Source of the DNA: Aquimarina acroporae
GTDB taxonomy: Bacteria > Bacteroidota > Bacteroidia > Flavobacteriales > Flavobacteriaceae
Assembly (NCBI RefSeq): GCF_023195925.1
Contig: NZ_JALPRE010000011.1
Span: 1-64,000 of the forward strand
Reading direction: 5' to 3'
Length of the DNA: 64,000 nucleotides
The notes under the pieces were generated by a model. It saw only the letters and a program-made list of their open reading frames with translations. It was not told the DNA's origin and did no database searches. Below, in pieces: positions 45,815 to 56,552 of this stretch (within the stretch, counting starts at the first letter, position 1; every line of letters starts with the position of its first letter). Both the position numbers and the translations under genes were made by a program.

Positions 45815-48800
45815 CTATAGTGTATTATTAATTAAAACATCACTTACTACTACTTCATCTTTAACCTCATATTGGTTACCGTTCCAACGCAGGTATTTAA
45901 ACCTAAAATCGAGTAATGGTTCTGTAATTTGTATTGTTGTATTTTCTTGTTTCATAATGATACATTGGGCATAGTCTTTGGCATACAAAATTTTAAAATC
46001 GTTATCTACGGTACCGTCTTCATTAAGTATTGCAAAAGCCTGTTGACTTTGGTTTTCTGTTCCTGTTATAATATCCAGTGGTGTTTTAGGATCATTAAAG
46101 GGTTCTGGATTACGCACCAAAATGCCTACTATAGTACCATTGGTATTTTTAATTACATTAATTTCTGTAGTAACTGGTGGATCTAGTGGTGGTATCTTTA
46201 AAATCCCTTCGGTAACCCTATCGAACCAATCCAGTTGATCGGTCTCTTTTTGGGTACTTGCAGCATCTGGACTACCCACTACCGTGCTATACGCCGCTCG
46301 CAATTCTGAAGTCGTTACATGAATAGGAATATCAAATAACGCTTGTCGTATTTCTTCATTTTCACCTTTTAGGTAATAGCTATTTACCTGAGCGGTAAAA
46401 TCTTTATATCTCGACGTTTGAAATACAAAATCATGCACAGGTACAGTCTTCCCTTCAAAAATATTATTTACAATAGCTGTGTACATTTTTCTGGGTTTCA
46501 GGTTGGTAATGGTTATCGTGCGCTTGAAACTTCTTGGTATAATGGCCTCACCCAATACCCCTACACAATTATCGGGGTATCGCTCCAGCATATTGGCAAT
46601 AAACTGGTGGTGCTCGGGCATGAGTGGCAAAGTATCTTCGGTCCACGCCGCAGTAGTGCCCGGGATCGCCTCAATTTCTTCTACCGTTTCCGGCGGATTG
46701 CTAAACGAAACCTTCTCTATTGGATCCTTAACAATAATTTGCATCTCACTGGTAAGTGCCGGTAATCCTTTATACGATTCCCAATTGGTGAGCATATGAT
46801 ACACATATGGTCTTGTAAAGAAAATAGCAATCTCATTATTACCGCCTTCGGTACCATAAAACAAAGGTTTTGCCTGCAACAAACTACCATTGGCATTAGG
46901 ATACGATCTATTGTAATCGATATAATTACGTAATGAGGTTAACGGATACTGGTCCGGATTCGCAATACTATCACCATAATTTGCTTTAGGATCGATATGG
47001 AAATGCCCAATAGGTCCTGCTGTTCTAAACCCGTAATAGTAATCGAATTCGTGTTCGGTTTCATTATCTACCGTATCAGACAACTTAAAATGAATTCTAT
47101 ACTTGGTATTTGGTCTCCAAATTGGGTCTACAGTTTTAGAAATTGCATTTACACTCTCCTGCAGATCTTCTTCGATCGCATCTTGTTGCGGTATATTGAT
47201 ATTATATTCATAATCCTCTACAGACAACCAACATACTTCATGCAGTAGGGTATAACATTTTTCACCTTCAGACGGCATAAAAGGAGGTTGAGTATCATAA
47301 TTTATACCTCCACTATTAAACGCATCTACACCCACAATAAATGTATTTTCAAGTTGCATTGCTCCGATACCTCTTGGCGGTGGTAAGGTTGCACTACAAG
47401 CTTTTCTTTTAGCTTCTTCAAGCTCAGACAGCAATTGATCATAGGTATCTTTATCATTTGGAGCACCTATATTGACATTAGCAATACCTCCATCCATATT
47501 TTCATCATAAGTAATGCTAAATAATGCCTCTATTTCTTCACGAATGCGATTGATCTCCTCTTCGTTAAAAGTTTCTGGATCAATAATTACTTTTGAAATC
47601 GAATCGGTTTCACTTTCGAAGGTAAATTCCTTATAGAGTTCTGCTGAAAACTTATACACCTCGCCGTTGGGTAGTAACTCATAGGCGACCAGGTTAGAAT
47701 CTTCTGAAGAAACTGCCTTATAAAATCTGAAATTAACCCCTCTAGCCGTACTGGTCAATTTCATGGTTACCCTCTTTGATGGGTTCGGAAATTTTAATAC
47801 GATCGAATTTGTATTGTCTATTTTAAGGGATTTCCCAAAATCATAAGGGCTATGCGCATTTGAAATTTCGGCATATTCACTTCTGAAATAATTGATTCCA
47901 TCTCCTAAAAATGGAGTTCCCTCAATTTGAAAATACAGTCCTTTTTGCTGATAGAAAAAATTAGGATTCACTAACGGCACATAATAACGTCGTTTAACAG
48001 GTCTGTTTAACCAGTTGGCACATTGTGCTCTGCGCACTTCACTTTGACAAAATAATGATGAGGCAGTGATACCCAATTGTTCTGGTACAAACCATCCTGG
48101 TTCACCTTGTTCTGTAAAAGAGAATGGATTATCGGCCAACAGTCGTATTTTACTGTATTCTTTTCCAGTTTTTTGCCAATGCCCTACTTTTAGATTTCCA
48201 AAATTCACATTGGTATCGGCTCCTTTGGCCACAGCTTCATAAGGATGATAATCTTCCCATCCGGAATCATTCACCCAAGCCTGAATATTCATTTCTTTAA
48301 TCGCGTATTTATGCTTTACTTGTCGTAATGAATTTCCTTTAACTGTTGATTGCGGCGGAATAAGGTCTGTATATCCAACAGGTGCATTATTTATTCCTCC
48401 CAGCTTTCGAACCGCTCCCGGCAATACGGGTTTGGTGAATTTGATATCGATATAACTATCTAATGGCAATACAGAACGATCGAATGCACTATTTCTTCCG
48501 GTAACTCCAGCGGTAATTTTCTGAAGCTCAAAACCTTCCCCAGTAAGCATACTTACTCCTTTTACCAATTCTTCTGCCTGCTCTGGTAATAAGGGTGGCA
48601 CCGGTGTTTTGTCTATGCGTTTAGATTTCTCCCATTTGATTTTGGCAGTAATACATTTTCTAATTTTAATAAATCCTATCTTAATTCTACCACACACACG
48701 TACCTCGGCATAGATCAAGAACGGTTTTGGTGCTTCTGCTGAGAATATGGCGTAGAACGATATTCCTATGCGCAGTACCCAGAAGCTCACCTCTAGGCCT

Positions 48801-51800
48801 CCTCCAGCTTCGATATAACCACCGATTTGAGGCCTTTCGAAACTTATTTTCCCTCCAACTTCAATAAACAGCCATGCTTTTACTTTGGCCGGACCAAAAC
48901 GCTTACTAAAATTAAACTCGGCTCTAGCACCGGCTTCAATACCTTTTGCAGATAGTTGAAGATAAGCTTGTACGGTAACAAGATCTAATATTCTAGCCTC
49001 GTTTGGTTTTTGTCGTGTACCAATGTTGATATACCAGGCTGACGGATTATTGAAGAAAAACCCTGCCTGAATATTTACATATAATCGAATAATATCACCA
49101 CTATTTTGTGGTAGCTTAAAATCGGCACCGATACCAGCTTCTATAGAGTTATCTCCATAGGCCAAAAATGCAAAGAATGGCGGTTCCCCAGAATCGTCCA
49201 GACCATATTCTTTTGATAAAACGCTTGCTCTACCATCGATCATAAACAAGCTTGGGATAGATAATAATATCATTACTCGGGTAGAGAATATGGTACCTCC
49301 TTCGGCAGTGCTAATCGTAGCTCCAGCTCCTATCGAAACTGGGTTTTTATATCGAGTTGTTTGTTCTGGACTGCTAAATTTTTGGATGTTTACTCCTCTT
49401 CTAGGATATACATAATAATCATACCAGGTATCTTCTCCCGAAGTAAGCCCAACGGCTTCTTTTTCTGCCACATATCTAAATCCTAGCAAACCTCTAAATC
49501 CTGTAAACGCCAAACCAGTTGCCGCTATGGGTATAGGAACCGGAATCTGCATAGAAGCATCAATAATAAATGCTGGGTATTTTGGAATAAAACGCATTTC
49601 GGCACTACCAGCTATCTTAGCTTTCGGCAATTTGACCGATATTCCCCCAGAATATTCTTTAGACACACCCGGTTCTGGAATCGAAACATACCCATTGATT
49701 ATCGCTGTTGCCGATGCCGGACTAGCATTACCGGGAATAATAAGATCTACCGATACGGTTTTGATATGAATGTAAGAGTCTTTTGGTTTCCCTTCTCCAT
49801 CGTCTACCGTATAATAGTATCTTACCCCATCTCCTCGAACATCAAACCCTAACGGATCTACACTTATAGCTCCATCGAATCCCCAATAGTTATATTTACG
49901 CATTTGCCCACCATACTCCCTCTGATGTGAACCAAAATTGATATTGGTTACACTTATATCCACAGGACCAAGACAAAGGCTAAAACTTGTTGGTACCGGT
50001 ATAGCCCCACCTACAATCTCAAAACTCCCGTCGCTATAAATACGCATTTTGGGTAGTGCTATTCTTGATGGAGAATTACAGAATAGCTTTTTCATAATAG
50101 GATTGGTAAACTCAAGCTCGCACATCGTACCCAGGAAGAAATCGTCTCCTTCTTTACCTACCTCTATAGATTGTATATATATTTTTAATACTTGTGGAAT
50201 ATTAATTGGCTGAAAACCATCTTTTTCTGAAGCGGTAATGAAGAAATCTCCTTCATCATCCATATGGCCTACAATTTCTACTTCTGCAGTATCTCCATTT
50301 CCATCTTTAAGTCCCGGAATTTTAAGTCCTCCTGCAATATTAGACTCAATGACTTTACTTTGCTTAAATGAAATATCGAACGAGGTAAACCATATCTCGA
50401 ATCCTTTGGCCTTACCAAATTTTTTGATTAATCTGGGAGGAAGTTCGTTCGCCTCACATTCGTTTAAGAGATTAGAAAATGCAGTTTGAGAATCTATTTG
50501 CTCTACAGTACCGTTTTTTCGTATCACCGTTACCGGAAGATCAAAGGTATATGCAGCTGCACCAAGATCGTTAAGATGCACCAATAATTTACTGTAATCT
50601 TCTATGGGGACTGAAGTGCCTCCCGAAGTTATAGCGACCGGATATTGAAATGAGAAACAATCTGAATAGAAGTCGGTTATTGTTCCCTGAGGAATTTCTA
50701 TGACTTCGAGTGCTATTTTACCTGATATCCCGCCGGTACCCACCAACAAATCGTACCCTGCCAATCTACCTGTTGTACCTGGGTGATTGTCTTCGTTATC
50801 GAACCATTTTGCAGGCAGGGTAACAGCTGCATATTGCGCATATACCCCTTTAAAATCGTTACCACGACCATCGGCCGTCGCTTCTGGAACGTTTGAATCT
50901 TTGCTAAGATCAAGTTTAAGACCGCTGAATTCTACAATCAAACCTGTATTTGCAACTTCAGATCTGGTAAGTGAAAGGTTATTTTCTTTTCTGAATTCGA
51001 AACCACTTTGCGTAGAATATTCTAAAGCCCCTACATTAAACTCTAAAGTCGTTTGGGCTGGCTCAGGTAAAGGTTGATAATTCTCATCCAAAGGCTTTAG
51101 CCATTTCCTTGGGAAAAGTAGTCCCAAGCTTACCTGAGGCATTGAGAACCTAAATTTTATCTTTATAATTTCTGAAAAATTAGAAGATAATTCACCATAC
51201 CACCTATTAAGAAGTTGTTTAAGTCTATCAAAACCTTCTTCATAAGTTCCTACCTCAACATATTTTGTAATGATATATCGTACAAAATCAATATCGTTCT
51301 CATCTATCTGGTGTAATATTTTTGATAACTGACTGCTTTCTGATTGATTCGCCTCCACCTGAAGACTGGTACTATTGTCGGTATTGAACTGTGTAATAAA
51401 ACTCTCTAGTGCATTGAAATCTTCAAAAAACGTGGTTAACACCTCATTTAACAGCTCTTCTCTGGTTATTCCTGCTAGTTCTAGCAGAATTTCAAAAATT
51501 GAACCTATTGCATTATCAAAACTATCGAATGAAAATGCACTAAAATATTTAAGCACTTCCCAGCTATAATCGAAAGAGATTGGCACTTCGGTCATGGTGC
51601 CATCATTTGATGGGTTAATAACCAGTTTTAGATCATTCACAAAAGGAATGTTTACCCCCAAAGGTTTTAAGGATATAAGTGTAAGTGTATAGTATCCTGC
51701 TTCGCCATGGTAGCTTTTACCAAGGACCAGGTCTTTAAAATACACTTCACCCAAAACCGCTTCTATTGCTTCTCTTACGGCTTCAAACTCAGATGGAATT

Positions 51801-51853
51801 TTATCTAGTGCTACAATATCACTAACTACGGGATATAACTGGTTTTCTGGCAT
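45815..51853 (-). CDS. giant 2012-aa protein with extended beta-repeat core
   Basis: Unrecognised giant protein without signal peptide or sorting domain. Residues 1 to about 630 are mixed. From about 640 to 1100 there is a long run of amphipathic beta strands rich in Gly and aromatic residues (G-I-S-V-K-L-P-K-A-K-I-A-G-S-A-E-M-R style), which looks like an elongated barrel, groove or stacked sheet. The C-terminal half contains Cys-containing segments and several Ig-like beta regions. This could be a scaffold or a lipid/hydrophobic-surface-binding protein, but no family is claimed. It sits between the lipoprotein (10 nt) and the 2402-aa gene (4 nt). Confidence 0.82.
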   Translation of the reverse strand: MPENQLYPVVSDIVALDKIPSEFEAVREAIEAVLGEVYFKDLVLGKSYHGEAGYYTLTLISLKPLGVNIPFVNDLKLVINPSNDGTMTEVPISFDYSWEVLKYFSAFSFDSFDNAIGSIFEILLELAGITREELLNEVLTTFFEDFNALESFITQFNTDNSTSLQVEANQSESSQLSKILHQIDENDIDFVRYIITKYVEVGTYEEGFDRLKQLLNRWYGELSSNFSEIIKIKFRFSMPQVSLGLLFPRKWLKPLDENYQPLPEPAQTTLEFNVGALEYSTQSGFEFRKENNLSLTRSEVANTGLIVEFSGLKLDLSKDSNVPEATADGRGNDFKGVYAQYAAVTLPAKWFDNEDNHPGTTGRLAGYDLLVGTGGISGKIALEVIEIPQGTITDFYSDCFSFQYPVAITSGGTSVPIEDYSKLLVHLNDLGAAAYTFDLPVTVIRKNGTVEQIDSQTAFSNLLNECEANELPPRLIKKFGKAKGFEIWFTSFDISFKQSKVIESNIAGGLKIPGLKDGNGDTAEVEIVGHMDDEGDFFITASEKDGFQPINIPQVLKIYIQSIEVGKEGDDFFLGTMCELEFTNPIMKKLFCNSPSRIALPKMRIYSDGSFEIVGGAIPVPTSFSLCLGPVDISVTNINFGSHQREYGGQMRKYNYWGFDGAISVDPLGFDVRGDGVRYYYTVDDGEGKPKDSYIHIKTVSVDLIIPGNASPASATAIINGYVSIPEPGVSKEYSGGISVKLPKAKIAGSAEMRFIPKYPAFIIDASMQIPVPIPIAATGLAFTGFRGLLGFRYVAEKEAVGLTSGEDTWYDYYVYPRRGVNIQKFSSPEQTTRYKNPVSIGAGATISTAEGGTIFSTRVMILLSIPSLFMIDGRASVLSKEYGLDDSGEPPFFAFLAYGDNSIEAGIGADFKLPQNSGDIIRLYVNIQAGFFFNNPSAWYINIGTRQKPNEARILDLVTVQAYLQLSAKGIEAGARAEFNFSKRFGPAKVKAWLFIEVGGKISFERPQIGGYIEAGGGLEVSFWVLRIGISFYAIFSAEAPKPFLIYAEVRVCGRIKIGFIKIRKCITAKIKWEKSKRIDKTPVPPLLPEQAEELVKGVSMLTGEGFELQKITAGVTGRNSAFDRSVLPLDSYIDIKFTKPVLPGAVRKLGGINNAPVGYTDLIPPQSTVKGNSLRQVKHKYAIKEMNIQAWVNDSGWEDYHPYEAVAKGADTNVNFGNLKVGHWQKTGKEYSKIRLLADNPFSFTEQGEPGWFVPEQLGITASSLFCQSEVRRAQCANWLNRPVKRRYYVPLVNPNFFYQQKGLYFQIEGTPFLGDGINYFRSEYAEISNAHSPYDFGKSLKIDNTNSIVLKFPNPSKRVTMKLTSTARGVNFRFYKAVSSEDSNLVAYELLPNGEVYKFSAELYKEFTFESETDSISKVIIDPETFNEEEINRIREEIEALFSITYDENMDGGIANVNIGAPNDKDTYDQLLSELEEAKRKACSATLPPPRGIGAMQLENTFIVGVDAFNSGGINYDTQPPFMPSEGEKCYTLLHEVCWLSVEDYEYNINIPQQDAIEEDLQESVNAISKTVDPIWRPNTKYRIHFKLSDTVDNETEHEFDYYYGFRTAGPIGHFHIDPKANYGDSIANPDQYPLTSLRNYIDYNRSYPNANGSLLQAKPLFYGTEGGNNEIAIFFTRPYVYHMLTNWESYKGLPALTSEMQIIVKDPIEKVSFSNPPETVEEIEAIPGTTAAWTEDTLPLMPEHHQFIANMLERYPDNCVGVLGEAIIPRSFKRTITITNLKPRKMYTAIVNNIFEGKTVPVHDFVFQTSRYKDFTAQVNSYYLKGENEEIRQALFDIPIHVTTSELRAAYSTVVGSPDAASTQKETDQLDWFDRVTEGILKIPPLDPPVTTEINVIKNTNGTIVGILVRNPEPFNDPKTPLDIITGTENQSQQAFAILNEDGTVDNDFKILYAKDYAQCIIMKQENTTIQITEPLLDFRFKYLRWNGNQYEVKDEVVVSDVLINNTL

Positions 51854-51863
51854 AATATATTGT

Positions 51864-52919
51864 TTATTCGTAGTATTCTATTTTTCGTTCGGTATAGGTA
51901 TGGGGATCACCATTGGTTTTATAAATGATTCTTTTGGTCCAATTACCATGCTCATCATATTCTGAGTAGTCGGCTACCTTACGTCCATCTGCAACCAATA
52001 TATCTCCAGTAGTATTAAATCTAAAATCGCCAACAACGAGCCTAGTTCGCAAATTTGCTGATTTTACGATCCCAGTTGGATAATAAATATATTCATCTGT
52101 TACATCACTTATAGTACGTGTATGGGTGTGTAATTTCCCATTTTGATAAATAAACCTCTCAATCTGGTTCCCTTCTTTTTTTTCTATTACTCGCCCTTGA
52201 CTATCATATTTATATTGAATTCTATATTTATGAAAGTCATCTTGTAATACTAAATCTCCATCATTCTCAACCATCCTATAAGAAGTGGATTTGACTAGAT
52301 CTCCCTGATTATTAAATTCATAGGTTATACTATCTTCTGTCCATCGATCTGAATAATCAACCGTATGGTGTACAAGTAAACGATACTTTTTTCGGCCATT
52401 AGCATCATAAGTGTATTCATATCCTTTTGTAGTAAAAAACCCCAGATCATCTTCTTGTAAGAAATGTTCTTTGACCAATTGATCTTTATCATTGTATTCA
52501 TATTCAAAACCTACTCTTTCTGGATCTTCATCTCGGGCTATCAAAGTGTACTTATCATATCTAATCATTCTTCCTAGGGAATCAAACTCAACTTTAAAGT
52601 TATTAGGAAAAGCACCAGACTTGTAATAAGTTTTATTGATCTTAATAAACTTCCCATTAGGCATTTTTGCCATATAGGTCATGACCTCTTCACTAGATTT
52701 TACAGGTCCATAAAACATCCTTTTTAGGATTAAAGAGATATATGGTTTCCAGATAATTGTATCTTTCAACTTGTTATTTTTATCTCCTTTTAAAACTTTA
52801 CTTTCATTTTGTTGCGAATCATCTCCTTCAGAAACTTTTTCACTTTTCTTTTTTCCAAGTTGGTTACAAGAACCTAACATCAAAACCAAACAACTTATAT
52901 ATGTAGCTATCCTTATCAT
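51864..52919 (-). CDS. lipoprotein with YD/RHS-like repeats
   Basis: A 351-aa exported lipoprotein: signal segment ending M-L-G-S-C18 (lipobox). After a charged linker, residues about 110-345 hold degenerate YD-type repeats (Y-E-Y-N-D-K-D-Q-L-V-K, Y-T-Y-D-A-N-G-R, Y-K-Y-D-S-Q-G-R-V) like those that build RHS beta-shells or sticky antigen-like proteins. It is the only clearly exported product of the operon. Its start codon directly abuts the stop of the 1209-aa gene, implying strict translational coupling. Possible roles are anchor, adaptor or immunity protein. Confidence 0.88.
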   Translation of the reverse strand: MIRIATYISCLVLMLGSCNQLGKKKSEKVSEGDDSQQNESKVLKGDKNNKLKDTIIWKPYISLILKRMFYGPVKSSEEVMTYMAKMPNGKFIKINKTYYKSGAFPNNFKVEFDSLGRMIRYDKYTLIARDEDPERVGFEYEYNDKDQLVKEHFLQEDDLGFFTTKGYEYTYDANGRKKYRLLVHHTVDYSDRWTEDSITYEFNNQGDLVKSTSYRMVENDGDLVLQDDFHKYRIQYKYDSQGRVIEKKEGNQIERFIYQNGKLHTHTRTISDVTDEYIYYPTGIVKSANLRTRLVVGDFRFNTTGDILVADGRKVADYSEYDEHGNWTKRIIYKTNGDPHTYTERKIEYYE

Positions 52920-55900
52920 TTATCTGACCTGTATTTTATTCACCGTATTCTGGGTTAACAAATTCCCTATTAAAACACTATCGACGAGTAATTCCGGAGA
53001 AGCTGCTCCAAGGGCTTTTATAAAAAAGAGTAACAGATCGAAATATGGATCTTCTGCCAAAAATATCGTTGCTAATTCTCCTTTATTTAGAACCTCAATG
53101 CGATTATATAAGATTCCTATTTCTGCATAAAAGCCTAACTTAGCTTTATAACCACCTCCTGCTTCTCCTGACACTCCCGCTGAATATTCTAATGAATTCT
53201 CAACGACAACATTTAGTTGTGATTTAGTTGTTAGATATTTTACTACCAACTTTAATATTTCGGCGATCTCAGTTAAGTATGGAGAAACTGTTTTCACAAC
53301 GGTATCAGGCGTGTTACGTAGTGTACTTAAAACACCATCTTGGTCCAAAGCTTTTATAAAATCACCTATTAAGCTGGTGTAAGGTCGCAAGGTCGAAGTG
53401 TCAAATAATTCAGCTTGATAAATTTGTTCTAATTCCTGTAATGCTTCCTCAAAGATGGTATTCAGATTTGTAGCAGTCACAGAATCACCAGTAATCGTAG
53501 ATGCTAGTGTTTCCTTTTTTGCACATATAATACCTTTAACTCGTTCTTCTACTTTCTTGTACTTCACTAAATTTTCACCGGTATATCGTAATTGAGAAAC
53601 TACAAAACGTAAATATTCAAAAACAAACTTAATGGTATTAAGTACTTCTTTGGTTTCCAGAGTGGCTTCTACATCTACAGCACTGGTAAAAGATGCTCCT
53701 TTATTTAATAAGCCAAGAATAAAATTGTTTTCTTTAAAGGTTTTTTTATAAAATTGAGAAGAACGGCTTCTTGGGGTTTCTACAATTCTTTTAGCCTTTC
53801 TTGAATTCCTGTTGGTAATACCATTACCCAATGTCAGTCTCTTTCTTAAAGACATTTGGCTGAAGAGCTCTACTAGGGTATCAATATTGGTAACATAATC
53901 ACTAAAGGTACTTCCATTATTTTCTGCTTGGAGAATAAATTCTTTTAACTTACCAAACTCAAGAAAAAAAGCTAGCTCACTTCCTGGTATTAATGGAGTA
54001 TCTAGATCTCCCGAGAAGACTTTAAAACCTATTTTTTTAGAGATATTATTACCGGGGTCTGTTATGCTAAAAGGTTGGGAAATATTAAAAATATGACTAA
54101 AAAATTCATGATCTTCGGGTATCGCATTTCGGGTATACTCTAAATTGTGTAGTATCGCAATTCCAGCATGAAGATTAAACGAAGGAATCCAAAGTAGACC
54201 TGTCATTTGAAGCGTACCCAGCATAAATCGGGACAGGAATTCTTTAAATCTTATATTTAGTTGGGCTTGCCCTTCATAATAAATTTCACCTTCTAGATTC
54301 ACCTTACTCGGCATCCTAAAATCTGCATCATATACATCGGGTAAATTATCGAATTCAGCCTTATAAGTAAATTTTCCTCCAAAGCGCAAGAAATTCTCCG
54401 AATTTCCTCCAAAACTCAAATATTCGATCAGTCCGGTAATTCCGTTAAACTTTAATCGATCAGATTTTTTCACGTTCCCTAACGCCCATTGATTATCATT
54501 TGCTGTACTTCCCACATAGGCGTCACCATATATTCTTCCCTGGGTATAAATTCCAGCATCATAATAGATTAGATAATCCTCAGGGTCAATATTTGCTGCT
54601 AAGAAATAATTTGCAGCTTTTTTAAGACCATTGGTAATATTACTTTTAACTCTTCCCAATGGAGTTACGGGGTCCAAACTGTTTTCAAATAAGGCAATTG
54701 CCATTGCCACCAAGGGTGTATTAGACTTAGAAATATCGAACTCATAAACACTGGTAGATTCATAGTTAAAAGTTAAATCTGCCGAAAGCGTCGCTCCTCC
54801 TCCATACTTAACATTTTTCTTACTGTTATTTCCTTTACCAGCACCATTATTTCTAGCAGCCTTACCTTTGCCTCCAAATGAGATACCTACCCCAACACCT
54901 ATATCTGCCCCTAAACCTAGAATAAATTTCTCACGTAGATTAATCACAAAATGCTCAGAGTCCGTCACTTTTCTCCAAATATAGGCGTCTCCTCCTATAT
55001 TACCTGTTGCGGGAACTGGTCCCAAGGGACCACTTAGTACTGCTCCTCCTTCTGTTGAAACTCCAAAACCTCTTGGCCATCCTAATTCACCAACTTCGAG
55101 CAACCAATCGTACATAGTAACAAAAAAGGTTCTGGCTTCTTTATAGGTATCTATAATATCAGTAATAGTTTCCTCAGCATACTGCACAATATCCCTCAAA
55201 TTCTGTTCGGCTATATTTAAGAAGTCTGAAAAATCAACATCATCAATCCAGTCAAAGTAAGAAGTGCCTTCAGGATTGTCAGGGGTTACAGAACCCGATT
55301 TGGTCTTTTTTTGATACATTTCACCTTCCTTAGGGCAAAAATTAAGGCTATAGTACAATCCTTCTACATATGTTCTTGAGGGAAGCCAAATATGATTTCC
55401 TTGTAGACCTACTACTGGAGCATCAAAATTATAAGTTACACCATTTACAACTCGGTTATCTGATACAAACTGCCAATCATAGTTAGGATTTTCTTCTTTT
55501 AGTCTCTCTAAAAATACTTGGTAATTTAGTTTGTAACTATCATTATCATAGATACTTATTTTATCTAAGTCATCTAAACTATACTTTTCATATCCATCAG
55601 CCCAATCTATTCCATTGGCAACACCAGGAGCTGTATTCATATAAAAAATTAAGTTTGTAATAAATTTTAGTCTAGCATCTTGCTTTAACTCCCTTGCAGG
55701 AAAAGTGTGTACAGCGTTAGCTGGATTACTTTTATCATTTAAAGGATCATTGGGATTATCAGGATTTGGTTTTCTTAGAATAGGATATGCCTCTTTATAA
55801 TACTCTTCATAAATAATTGAAATCAAACTCTCATTTGGTTTAACCTCTACCAACCTTGCTCCTGGTTCTGGAATTTCAGTAATAGTGGGAATTAGGATCC

Positions 55901-56549
55901 CTTCCTTATTATCCTCAATGTAGAATGCATTATTTTTATTCAAATTACTTTCTCCAGCACCCTCAAAAAGGGCTACTCCAAATTGAAGATCACTTTTTGG
56001 AGGTAAATAATTAAATACTCCTAACTGCTCAATTTCACCTGATTGTACGGCATTTAGACCTTCTGAAATATATGTTTTTATACCTACTCCAGACTTATTA
56101 ACAGCAATAACCACTTCACTATTTTCACCGCTAAATTTCCCTAAAGTATTGTCAAAATAAACGTCTCCTGATAATTGATAATCTAATGCTCGCAAAGTTT
56201 CACCATCAACTTGTCCCGTTTCAGGTAAACCTAATTTTGTTTGAATTCTTTTTACTGCATTTTCCGTCAGATTTCCAAAAATACCATCAAGATCAAGTTT
56301 ATCACCAATTTCCAATTTAGCTGAAACAGCGGATATCCCAACTTGTAATACCCTAATCATATCAACATCATACGTCCCTTCTTTAGTAACTACATCAGCA
56401 CCCTGACCTTGTAATAACAGATTCTGGAAAAAAGGAAGATTCTTGAAATGATTTGATGTTAATCCTTTACTACCAAAAGTAGGCAGATAGGAACTCAAAA
56501 ACTCATCTGGAATATTACTTGTTGCTTTTTGAGATATATATATGGCCAT
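52920..56549 (-). CDS. giant 1209-aa protein with peptidoglycan-binding and LysM-like domains
   Basis: Residues about 63-124 fit a peptidoglycan-binding domain 1 (D-G-I-F-G-N-L-T-E-N-A-V-K-R-I-Q-T-K-L-G-L...T-G-Q-V-D-G-E-T). Residues about 233-296 look like a divergent LysM (V-E-V-K-P-N-E-S-L-I-S-I-I...). The middle (about 490-900) has Gly-rich beta strands similar in texture to the 2012-aa protein. The C-terminal third (about 940-1209) is mostly helical. No signal peptide is present, which is odd for wall-binding domains unless the protein is carried out by a particle or non-classical route. It starts 3 nt after the 696-aa gene. Confidence 0.85.
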   Translation of the reverse strand: MAIYISQKATSNIPDEFLSSYLPTFGSKGLTSNHFKNLPFFQNLLLQGQGADVVTKEGTYDVDMIRVLQVGISAVSAKLEIGDKLDLDGIFGNLTENAVKRIQTKLGLPETGQVDGETLRALDYQLSGDVYFDNTLGKFSGENSEVVIAVNKSGVGIKTYISEGLNAVQSGEIEQLGVFNYLPPKSDLQFGVALFEGAGESNLNKNNAFYIEDNKEGILIPTITEIPEPGARLVEVKPNESLISIIYEEYYKEAYPILRKPNPDNPNDPLNDKSNPANAVHTFPARELKQDARLKFITNLIFYMNTAPGVANGIDWADGYEKYSLDDLDKISIYDNDSYKLNYQVFLERLKEENPNYDWQFVSDNRVVNGVTYNFDAPVVGLQGNHIWLPSRTYVEGLYYSLNFCPKEGEMYQKKTKSGSVTPDNPEGTSYFDWIDDVDFSDFLNIAEQNLRDIVQYAEETITDIIDTYKEARTFFVTMYDWLLEVGELGWPRGFGVSTEGGAVLSGPLGPVPATGNIGGDAYIWRKVTDSEHFVINLREKFILGLGADIGVGVGISFGGKGKAARNNGAGKGNNSKKNVKYGGGATLSADLTFNYESTSVYEFDISKSNTPLVAMAIALFENSLDPVTPLGRVKSNITNGLKKAANYFLAANIDPEDYLIYYDAGIYTQGRIYGDAYVGSTANDNQWALGNVKKSDRLKFNGITGLIEYLSFGGNSENFLRFGGKFTYKAEFDNLPDVYDADFRMPSKVNLEGEIYYEGQAQLNIRFKEFLSRFMLGTLQMTGLLWIPSFNLHAGIAILHNLEYTRNAIPEDHEFFSHIFNISQPFSITDPGNNISKKIGFKVFSGDLDTPLIPGSELAFFLEFGKLKEFILQAENNGSTFSDYVTNIDTLVELFSQMSLRKRLTLGNGITNRNSRKAKRIVETPRSRSSQFYKKTFKENNFILGLLNKGASFTSAVDVEATLETKEVLNTIKFVFEYLRFVVSQLRYTGENLVKYKKVEERVKGIICAKKETLASTITGDSVTATNLNTIFEEALQELEQIYQAELFDTSTLRPYTSLIGDFIKALDQDGVLSTLRNTPDTVVKTVSPYLTEIAEILKLVVKYLTTKSQLNVVVENSLEYSAGVSGEAGGGYKAKLGFYAEIGILYNRIEVLNKGELATIFLAEDPYFDLLLFFIKALGAASPELLVDSVLIGNLLTQNTVNKIQVR

Positions 56550-56552
56550 TTT

